Source: Atkinsonella hypoxylon
Taxonomy: Eukaryota; Ascomycota; Sordariomycetes; Hypocreales; Clavicipitaceae
Length of the DNA: 64,000 nt
Direction: 5' to 3'
NCBI GenBank assembly: GCA_000729835.1
Contig: JFHB01000090.1
Location: 1 to 64,000 of the forward strand
Of the stretch, positions 55,260 to 64,000 are shown one piece after another. Position 1 is the stretch's first letter, and every line of letters begins with the position of its first letter. The notes under the pieces are model-generated. The model made no database searches. It saw only the letters and a list, made by a program, of their open reading frames with translations, and had not been told where the DNA came from. The translations under genes and the position numbers were made by a program.

Positions 55260-58200
55260 TCATGCTTGGTACGCTCGGCCATTGCGTGACTGTCCAATCG
55301 TCTTGTAACTCTGGAACTTGCCGTCTGCGCCCATCACGTCAAAACGTTCGAGACCCATCACCTCCGTGGTGAAGCCGCTGAAATAGAAGCCGATTACCAC
55401 AACAAAGTACGTCAACACTAGGATGCTGCCCTTGAAGTAGTTGCTCTTGCCTTCACCATACACGTAGCTCAATAGAAAGACGCACAGGATGACCGTAACC
55501 ATGTCCCACTGTGGGAAGAGCAGAGAGAAGGTGTAATTATTGGGATCAACGCCGCTGGGGATATTGGGGTACAGAGCCGAGAAGAGCACGAGAGCAGGAA
55601 TCTGTAACAGGCAAACTTGCAGAGCGTAAGCGGAACCAATCTCCATGGACAGCGCAATATTGCCATTCATGGCAAAGGAAATGGCATTCTAGACACAGGG
55701 ATTAGTATGAGAGCAAGTACGACTCCCGACAGGGAGGGAGTTGTGAGAATGACGCTTACCAAAAATTCAGTCGTATTGGGAACAAGCGCAAACAAGGTGA
55801 CACCCAAAAACTTTTGATCGATAGAAAAGCTCTCTAACACAACATCAACAGTGTCGACCAGAATTTCTGCAATAACAGCATACAGCACGGTGGCACTCAA
55901 AAGAATGATGGCACTCTTGGAGCGGCCCCAGTTGGGTGCGTCATGAGCAACGTGGCCACCAGCATGTGCAGTCGCCGTCTCGGCAGCTACTGTGGCCTCA
56001 TCGACGAGAACTGGATGATGCCGGACCGTCCCATGCTGCCCAGGCATCGCAGATAGTTTGCGGGAGCGCTCTCTGTCTCGGGTTGCGAGGGTAGCAGCCG
56101 TAGCCGCTATTTGTGCGACCTCACGAGCAAGAGCTGTGTTGTCAGCTTGGCTCAGACCTGGTACATTGATAGTTGACCGAATGGTATCACCGCCCTTGGG
56201 AGGTACCACGTGAGGTGTCGAAGGAACGTCGCTGGCATGGATGTCTTGCGAAATTACAGAGGCCTGCCGACTGAACTCTTCAGGGCGTAGTTGCAGGCCA
56301 ACCTGTTTCAACGACTGCCCTAAAATACGCTTGTAAAGGTGAGAATCGCGAATATCGGTTCCCGTAGTCTCGGCAGCCATCGACGGCTGCGAGCTCCGCA
56401 AAATGGACGAGTGTTGCAGCTCCTCTTGCCGCTTCTCTTCCACTTCTGCATTCCATATCACAGCAGCATGGGTTCGCAATGTAAACCAAAGACCAATCAG
56501 ATACGAAAAGAAGAGCATGGCGGCTGCCAGGTAGCAATAAGGACGCACGGCCTCTAGGTAGAAACGATCGTCCAAAGCGGGCGCCTGAGAAAAGTAGCAT
56601 CGGCGACAATCGCTAGCTTCGCCAGATCCGTCGCCACCACCGGGACCCAAGTCCTCACAATCCGTACAGCTCAGCTCGTGGGTACCATAGATTTGGTAGA
56701 ACAATGTTGGACCGAATGCGCCAACCACGGCGAAAAGAAGCATGGTAGATGTAACCCCCGCAGATTTTGCGTTGAATCTCTGTGTCTTGCGCTTTAGAGC
56801 ACCAAAGCACATTGAGATGCCAGGCAAAAACAGAATACCAGCAAAGATGCTCCCGACAATACTTCCCTCGACGAGGGGTCCTTTGCCTTGGCTAAGAGCT
56901 ACACAGTATAGGAATACTTCAACTACCGTCGCGAAAAAGGCATTGATGGCCGCTCCCAGTCCCATCGAAGATTGAGCTGATATCGAGGCTACAGCTTGCC
57001 CGATGAAGTAGGCCAATGGGATGATGGACAAAAGACCGGCGGTAAAGAGGAAAGCAGGCGAAGTAATGAAATTGTCCCAATGCAGCATACCTTCTAGAAC
57101 TGCCCAATCGAAAATGACGAAGCAGACGACCGCCATGAGATTGATCAAGAAGATGTTGGTCCCGTCAATGGTGTATTTCCAGTACTTGGATCCCACAGCC
57201 CGATAGGTACAGACAAGGATAGACGAATCGGCACCGTCGTCACTCCGCATGTAATCCAAATGAGATTCAAAGGATAATGCTAGGGGGTGGCGGCGTAGAT
57301 GATCAAAGAGGAGAATTGTGACCTTGCCCATGGGGATCCAAAAGACGAGGAACCAGCAGATGGCTGAGGTGATAATCAGAGACGGCGATATGAGGCAGTA
57401 GAAGAAAACGAAGAAGATGACACGGCCGATATTCCACTCTCCGCGTCCGAACAGCCGCCTCTTCATACGAGGATGCATGTCGCGAGATCCGCCACGCCTT
57501 GCCCTTCCCAACAAACTCTCTGTCTCGCTGCGCTCCGAGTCAATGCTCCGTCGAGACCGCCCAATGATAGATCGGTTGCGTTCAGGACCGAAAAACAGTC
57601 GTCCGTACTCCAAATCGCCATTCTGCCACTGTTCATATTCTGCCATGCTTCGACCTTCATCTTGGTCCTCATGTATGTAAGCCTCGTCTTTTTCCAGTCG
57701 CACGAACTTACCAAATGGATAGAACAGATATCCTGCCAGGCCCCATAAGACTCTACCGTATTCTCTGCCGCTTGGAGCTGCTGCAAAAAGCAAACATACA
57801 ATAGCACCAACTGCAGCGAGACTCGCCATCCACCAGCCAAATACCAATGTCCAGACAAGATTAAACAGAACTAGCCATTTACTGACGTGACCGCCAGGAG
57901 AAGAATGGATGTCAGCCTGAGCGAATTTTTGAATAGATCTGTCCTTCTTGTATAGAGCAGGTTTCCAGACTCTAATACCAAAAGGATGTGTCTGGTTGAT
58001 GGCCTGTTGCCTATCTTTGAGCGTGAAGCTTTCGGCATCACTTATATCGCCTTCCGAATCACAGTCAACATGATCCTCGAGTGGTATCTCATCATCGGCT
58101 TCCTGTTCCTCCTCCTCTTCCTCGGTTGTTGGTGGAACACCACCCCGAGATTCGGGCTCATCTTCTGCCTCTCCGCCGTGAAAGGGTTGCAGTCGCGACA

Positions 58201-58813
58201 ACGACGCGGTCTGCTGCTGGGACCTTCGACGAGTAGTGTATCCTTGTCGCTCAGCTTCAACCTCGTGCAAGTCATCTTCAGCGGAGAATACATCGCCTCG
58301 ATGAGGAGTGTTGGACGATGTCCTTCTTGCTAACGGTGGTTTTCGCAATCGAGGAATCGATCTGACTCTATGGGGTGGCTTAAGCACTGCTCGTGACGCC
58401 TGAGGAGTGCCCTTTGGAGCAGATCGCTCTTGTGACGATTCGCCCTGTGTATGGCTGCAGCTCGCGGTTGGAGGATTGTTTATGGATCCTGCAAATCGAT
58501 TATGTTAGCAGTGGGTGTAATAATGAAATTCTCCGCTTGGGACATGAAAGAAAAGATGGAAATATGACAAAAACAAAGAATGAAAGAAAGAAAAAATGAA
58601 GAGAAAGAAACGGGACAACCGATAGTGCCACGTACCATAACCGACCCCCTCTGGCTGGTGTCGCACAGTATCTGTAGACTGATAGCTTTCTCCAAAGTCT
58701 TCTCCTAGCTGGGCGGCCGAGGAGTTGCGACCATTATGACTGGCATCAGTAGGAGATGTTAGAAGAGTGGAGCGGCGATCTGCAGACGCGCCGTCCTTGT
58801 TTGAGGAATCCAT
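55260..58813 (-). CDS. vnx1: Vnx1-like vacuolar cation/H+ exchanger (CaCA family)
   Basis: Three exons on the minus strand: 58813-58636, 58488-55760 and 55688-55260, with introns of 147 and 71 bases, giving 1111 residues. The first 200 residues are disordered, with an acidic run (PTTEEEEEEQEADDE). About a dozen membrane segments follow. The two halves of the Na+/Ca2+-exchanger fold are marked by SSMGLGAAINAFFATVVEVFLY and, across the last intron, by VPNTTEFL-NAISFAMNGNIALSMEIGSAYALQ; the second repeat of this family normally carries the PxxAEHxxA-like motif, here in a diverged NTTEFLNA form. Yeast Vnx1 is this diverged member and moves Na+ and K+, not Ca2+, into the vacuole in exchange for protons. 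The 250-residue loop between halves is long and rich in Ala/Thr. Close to the expected length for filamentous fungi; nothing is broken. Confidence 0.88.
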
Positions 58814-60842
58814 TCTTCATGGGGAACGGCACCGTGGCCGATCGGATATTCAGTTCCAACAATACAAAGCCAAAAAGTACTGACACGTCGACGTAGCGTG
58901 CGGCCAGAAAGACCTGTCGACGGAGCGACGGAGATGGCAGGTGGCAGTAGGTCAGCCTAGGAAACTAAGAACTGCATTCGTGCTTGTTGATAAATATTTA
59001 TGGTGGAGCGAAGCTACCGAGTTTTGCTTCAGCCCGGACGGCGAGAAGACACAGCTAGATTCAGCAAATGCGAATTTGGTAGTGTTCCCAGCGAGTTTAC
59101 CATAGAATATACATCAAATGAGAAGCTAAAGAAATGAGAAAGAATAGAATAAGATAACAAGAAAGGACTCAATAGACCAGAATCAGCGATGGCAGGCGCG
59201 GCACTGACGGGTCCCAATGTGATGTGCCACGAGACGGACAGGGGAGGGGGAGTATGCGACCGGGACGGAGGACTGGAGGAGGGTCGGCAGGTCACGGTGT
59301 TAGCGGTGCTGGCGGTGTTGTTGGTATTTGGTGACAGCGTGGTGGATGGGTTGAAGGAGATTGGATCTGGATCGACAGGAAGCTCTGCAAAGTCGCACAA
59401 ATAGCTTGGGGAGCTCAAGCGGAGAAGGCAGAAGAACATGGGGAGCTGCGAAAAGTGGGAAGCTGCGAGCGAACACTTACCGTCGTGATGGATGACAAGG
59501 CAATGATAAGGCACAGGATGGATGTACGGACTAATTTGCGTACAATACGCCCCGGGAGTATAAAGGGAGGAAAATGAAAAGTCAATCACAGCAAAAGTCA
59601 CCCTTCGATCAATATTTGTCAATCAAAAACGACGATGACAAGCCGTCGTCTCGTTCTTGGTTCCTCGGTCCTCCGTCTTGGGCCGCGAGAGATGGCGACA
59701 AGACCAAATGACCCATGCCAAGCGTCCGCAAAGAAGGCGCACTAGTTAGAGTGAAGTGTGGAATGGCGGGGATCTTGCTTCGGTCTCTGGTCATGTTAAT
59801 TATTCTACATGTACTTTTGATGAATATGGCACCTATTTCCACGTCTCTTCCAGCCAACACAGACCTGCGTGCAAAGGAATACCAACACGACATGGTGAGA
59901 CATCACAGCAAACCGCCATTAGTCGGATCTCATGATACATCGCGTCTTTTTTCTTTTTCGTGCTAACGGCACTGCGCTGCAACGGCTGACACTGAGATTT
60001 GGTCCGCCGCCTCGTGACTCCGCGATAAAGAAAAGTAAAAGCGCTTGCTGTGTCTTGGCCACCCATTCTATACACAATTCCGCAGGCTATCACGTCATAC
60101 ACACTTGAGGAATGGTAACGCTGATGCTTGCCTGCCATCGCTTAGTTGTGATGATTCTAGACACTCCATACAAGCTAAGCTCATGAGGACTATTGGCGGG
60201 CGAAAGACCTAGAAGGCAGATTCTCGAGTCAAGTCATTAAAGTTGTCTGGTGCAGTGTCGTCTGAGCAATGCATCGTTTGAAATCTGTAGCACTATACAC
60301 TTCAGCACAACACTGGCTAAGTCCTTTGGGAAGCTGAAATGTTGCCGTCGCGCGTGTTCACCTTTCTAGAACCACGCGTCTCGGGGCGCTCCAACTTAAC
60401 TGACCCGAATATTTATGTCACGGCGCCTGATGCGTATGTAATCATGATTCAGGACCAAACAACGTGGCTGCGACAGCGTTGAATCCACCCATCTCTCGGA
60501 GTTCGGCGGAACGCTTCTTCCGTAGCCACACCACTTAAAGCTCACTTGTTTGTGGCTCATACCTCTCACTGTCTAGACACTCATGGTATTAGGACACTAG
60601 ACGACTGCTTACGAGACACCCTGCAGCCTGTGCTTGAGCCTCCAAGTGCACATAGGCAAACTCCATCCGCCATCTACGTCGAGCTTACGTGAATCCAGCC
60701 AATTCGACCGCCTCCCTTCGCCATTCCATCCTTTGCAGAGGCGCCGTTGGCCGTCATCAGCTGATTGTTCCCCCCCTGGCGGCACGAGTCTGTTACTTCT
60801 CCCTCCCAGAAAGAACCCTTCATCGGAGAGCGCATAACAACC
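58814..60842. other. 2.0 kb shared promoter region
   Basis: Lies between the divergent exchanger and rpt6 genes. A 197-codon minus-strand frame (59029-59622) is Pro/Ser-rich without homology and sits in the exchanger's upstream region, so I leave it uncalled. Confidence 0.4.
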
Positions 60843-62104
60843 ATGGCGCTCGACGAATACTATCACAACAAGATTGAGGCGATGAAGCTCGAGATTCTCA
60901 AGGGTCAAGCAGCCCTGCGCCGCCTCGAAGCTCAAAGAAATGACTACAACTCTCGTGTACGGTTACTCCGAGAAGAGCTAGGCTTGCTACAACAGCCAGG
61001 CTCCTATGTGGGGGAGGTGGTCAAGGCCATGGGCACGAAAAAGGTCCTTGTCAAGGTCCATCCCGAAGGAAAATACGGTAAGAACAAGTCCCGTTCATGA
61101 TTTATTGAAGATCTGCTCGATATGACTGTCAGCTTTAACCATACACGGCGTGCTAACGCACGAACATAGTCGTTGATGTCTCCGACAATGTCGATGTCGC
61201 TAAACTCACAGCCGGCAAGCGTGTCACGCTTCTCTCAGACAGCTACAAGCTCGAAAAGCTCCTTCCATCCTCCGTGGATCCCCTCATCTCTCTCATGATG
61301 GTCGAAAAGGTCCCTGACAGTACATACGACATGATTGGTGGCCTGGATCAACAAATCAAGGAAATCAAAGAAGTAATCGAACTTGGTCTCAAGCACCCCG
61401 AGCTCTTCGAATCCTTGGGTATCGCCCAACCGAAGGGTGTCCTTCTCTACGGACCTCCTGGGACAGGCAAGACCCTTCTTGCCCGAGCCGTCGCCCACCA
61501 TACCGCCTGTAAATTCATCCGTGTTTCCGGATCGGAACTCGTTCAGAAGTACATTGGTGAAGGCTCCCGAATGGTTCGCGAGCTCTTTATCATGGCCCGT
61601 GAACATGCACCATCCATCATTTTCATGGACGAAATCGACTCTATCGGTTCGTCCCGAGTAGAAGGCTCGTCGGGTGGCGATTCAGAAGTTCAACGTACAA
61701 TGTTGGAACTGCTCAACCAGCTCGATGGCTTTGAACCCACCAAGAACATCAAGATCATCATGGCAACCAACCGTCTGGATATCCTAGATCCCGCTCTCCT
61801 TCGTCCCGGACGGATTGACAGAAAAATTGAGTTCCCACCACCCAGTGTGGAGGCGCGGGCTGATATTCTCAGGATTCACAGCCGAAAGATGAACCTGACG
61901 AGAGGTATCAACTTGACGAAAATTGCCGAAAAGATGAACGGCTGCTCGGGTGCTGAGCTGAAGGGTGTGTGCACTGAGGCCGGTATGTATGCCCTGCGTG
62001 AGAGAAGGGTGCATGTTACACAGGAAGATTTTGAACTGGCTACGGCCAAGATTCTGAACAAGCATGATGATAAGGAGATGTCGCTGGTTAAACTGTGGAA
62101 GTAA
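60843..62104 (+). CDS. rpt6: 26S proteasome regulatory ATPase Rpt6
   Basis: Two exons, 60843-61077 and 61170-62104, with a 92-base intron (GTAAGA donor, GCTAAC branch, CATAG acceptor), encoding 389 residues, close to the family length. It starts MALDEYYHNKIEAMKLEI, a coiled coil that pairs the ATPase subunits, then an OB domain (VGEVVKAMGTKKVLVKVHPE). The AAA+ module has Walker A GPPGTGKT at residues 173-180, Walker B IIFMDEID at about 228-235, the pore loop near KFIRVSG, and the arginine-finger region ALLRPGRIDRKIEF. Rpt6 is one of six ATPases in the base of the 19S particle that unfold ubiquitylated substrates and feed them to the 20S core. The sequence is intact, and this is one of the surest calls in the window. 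Confidence 0.96.
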
Positions 62105-62700
62105 GCGGATGCTGGAGCGGTGGTTCTTGCACAGATTGGGGTTGGGCCGGGTTGGTTTTCTTAGATATAGATGGATTGCCGCCGGCTGTAAGGATAGCTG
62201 AATGTATCATATTGGCACTTCATTCATGCTGTTTCAACCCTTATGGATGAGGTGGGAGTCGCGCGTATCCTGTTTAAGTTGCGTAGTCAACCTAATGTGT
62301 ACATAATGTGGTCGTACTATTGGTAATCATTTGTACAGTTGTCTGGATTGTCCAATTATGCGGTTGTACGATAAGCAGCGGGACCAACGCGATACTCGTT
62401 AACTTCTTTAGTTATGTAGTCAGTGATCAGCATAATCACAAGTTCTGAGATTCAGTGTGTTTAACAAACTTAATCTAGAGTTCAGCAAAGCATGGCTCAT
62501 GAATGCCTCATCAGAGCCGAGTACGTCACGCACGCTAGACGCAGAAGTAGCAAGTCGAAAGAGATCAGCTCGTCCCATCTGGAAGACACAGCAGCCAGGG
62601 CACGCCGAGTCCTGACCCTCTTTGACCCCATCTCTATGGCGCCTCGCATCATGCAAACTTCTCGTTGTGGCACGTCATCTATCCAAAACTACCATGTATT
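62105..62700. other. Convergent 3' region, no gene seen
   Basis: Holds the 3' ends of rpt6 (plus) and of the DUF1989 gene (minus). No separate feature seen. Confidence 0.4.
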
Positions 62701-63800
62701 CTATCTCTCGCCCTCTGGGGAAAGAATGCCATGTCCACCGACATACGTGGACACCTCAGCTGGCTTCCAGCCCAGCTTCGCAAGCAGTTCTGCATCCTCC
62801 AGCCTGTATACCTGAACATGCAGTGGCCTGCAGCATTTGATCATCTCCTTCTCATTCTCGCTTCCAAAACCCCATGCTGAGAGGTCGCCACCAGGACAAG
62901 TGCCTTTATTTATTTCCCCAGAGCAACCATTAGCCGTCCAATTCTATAACACAAAGCAAGGCAAGTTCGTGATTATACGAGCAGAACGGAGAAAGGGGGG
63001 AATATAAGAAAGGTGGGGAAAACATACTCAAAGCCATTAGAAGATCCTGCTCGGCAAGAAACTCAATACAGTCGCCTGCCTGCGCGGGACACGGATTCAT
63101 GAAATAGCGACCCTTTTCGTCTAGGCCTGTGACTTGGAAGATGTTAATCACATCGTGGATATCCGATTCGTTGAGACCGAATTTCTGCACCGCGCGCGTC
63201 AGGTTAGAATGGCAGTGGAAGTCGTACTCTTCACCCGCCAGGACGGTGTTGATGTATGGATCGCACCGCGTGCCGAGCAAGTCATGGACTCTTCCGCCGT
63301 GCTGGTCGACGCCGTACCAGTCCAGGCTGTCCTGAATGATGGTCGCGAGCGGCCTCATGTAGGGGAGGTTGGACCACAGGCGGTCGTGCGTTGTGACATG
63401 TGAGGCATGGAGCTGCCTTGTGCGACTTGCCCAGAAGCGCTCGCGGGGGTTGTGCCGATTCCAGATATTCAAATCACCTGTATTCGTTTATAATATAAGT
63501 AACTGGTGCTGAAGAGGATACGCTGGACTTAGGGATGAGAAACGTACCGACCTGAGGGCCTTCAGGGGTGCTGATACGCACTATCGACCCGGCGGGTGCT
63601 TCCCATGCTCGTCCAGATCGTATGGCAAGAGTGAATTCCTCGATAAGAACCCGCGGTGCCTTTTGAATGGTAATGTAGGCAGGCTTGTCGACTGTTAAAG
63701 GAGAGCCGGCTGTTGCGAGATAGGCGGGTGGTGCTTTGGGGAGGTTGTCCCTGGCTTTGAGCCGCTCTTCAATATTCACGATGGATTGGGATTGAGACAT
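62701..63800 (-). CDS. DUF1989 urea-carboxylase-associated protein
   Basis: Three exons on the minus strand: 63800-63548, 63477-63028 and 62903-62701, with introns of 70 and 124 bases, giving 301 residues. The domain runs through most of the protein: WEAPAGSIVRISTPEGPQVG-DLNIWNRHNPRERFW across the first intron, then GGRVHDLLGTRCDPY, NFCHSNLTRAV-like text (HCHSNLTRAVQKFGL), FMNPCPAQAGDCIEFLAEQDLLMALS joined over the second intron to TCPGGDLSAWGFGS, and CRPLHVQVYRLED. The last exon is too short to stand out by itself; it was found from the STCPGGDL continuation and phase. In bacteria, DUF1989 proteins accompany urea carboxylase and degrade guanidine-related compounds (carboxyguanidine deiminase); in fungi the substrate is not settled, though a role in nitrogen scavenging is plausible. 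The start at 63800 is the first ATG. Confidence 0.8.
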
Positions 63801-64000
63801 TTGTAGTGTGAGTTGCGTGTTGTGAGGAAACTCGATACTTTTTGACGATTTTCTTTACATGTTCAATTTGTCTCTATTGTGTTAGCGCAGGTCTGAGCTT
63901 CCTGGTTTGCTAGCAGGGAGGCAGAATGAGTGAAGCCTCGGCACAATAGACTTACTGAGGTGCTAGCCCTCCTGTTGTTGTCGTTCTTCAGTGATTATTA
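63801..64000. other. Promoter side of the DUF1989 gene
   Basis: Upstream region at the window's end. No other feature is visible. Confidence 0.4.

Noticed and set aside
59029..59622. 197-codon Pro/Ser-rich minus-strand frame
   Set aside because: No homology, pyrimidine-biased text, and it lies in the upstream region of the exchanger gene.

Overview
The window looks like nuclear DNA of a filamentous ascomycete (Pezizomycotina), most likely a sordariomycete of the Hypocreales type. The reasons are many short GT-AG introns (about 50-270 bases), a striatin of the Pro11/STRIPAK type, fungal Zn(II)2Cys6 regulators, a GLEYA adhesin, a 2EXR-domain protein, an intron-containing tRNA gene and RIP-like decay of pseudogenes. 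Species cannot be named from this sequence alone. Gene models were joined by hand using splice signals, phase and protein continuity.

Left half (about 1-34 kb) is gene-poor and accessory in character. It holds a 2EXR protein (534-1883), a regulator gene reduced to its zinc-cluster DNA-binding domain (2234-2766), a broken MetE-like methyltransferase gene (7795-8700), a secreted GLEYA adhesin with long Gly/Ser repeats (10645-12231), a decayed protein-kinase gene (about 14250-14715), a decayed gene of unknown function (15285-16910), a Siw14-type phosphatase (21072-22148), an Aim19-like small protein (23232-23876), a small Zn2Cys6 regulator (24952-25701) and a hypothetical charged protein (32646-33257). 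Two copies of one short terminal-inverted-repeat element lie 26 kb apart in opposite orientation (3081-3521 and 29648-30067). Long stretches between these genes hold nothing I can support.

Right half (about 35-64 kb) is dense and conserved: pho88/SND3, the XPA homologue rad14, tRNA-Thr, striatin (pro11), tRNA-Asp, the mismatch-repair/meiotic endonuclease mlh3, a conserved serine-rich fungal protein, vps11 of CORVET/HOPS, a Vnx1-like vacuolar cation/H+ exchanger, proteasome ATPase rpt6 and a DUF1989 urea-carboxylase-associated protein. These are housekeeping genes from separate pathways (ER targeting, DNA repair, signalling scaffold, vacuolar traffic and ion balance, proteolysis); I see no biosynthetic cluster or operon-like logic.

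The clearest special signals are the TIR element pair with internal palindromic tandem repeats, RIP-like relics clustered at 14-17 kb, the adhesin whose repeat tail appears to have slipped frame, a G/C hairpin block at 31 kb, and a 9-base TACGGAGTA motif that recurs in intergenic DNA far above chance. I did not find a convincing new multi-gene system.
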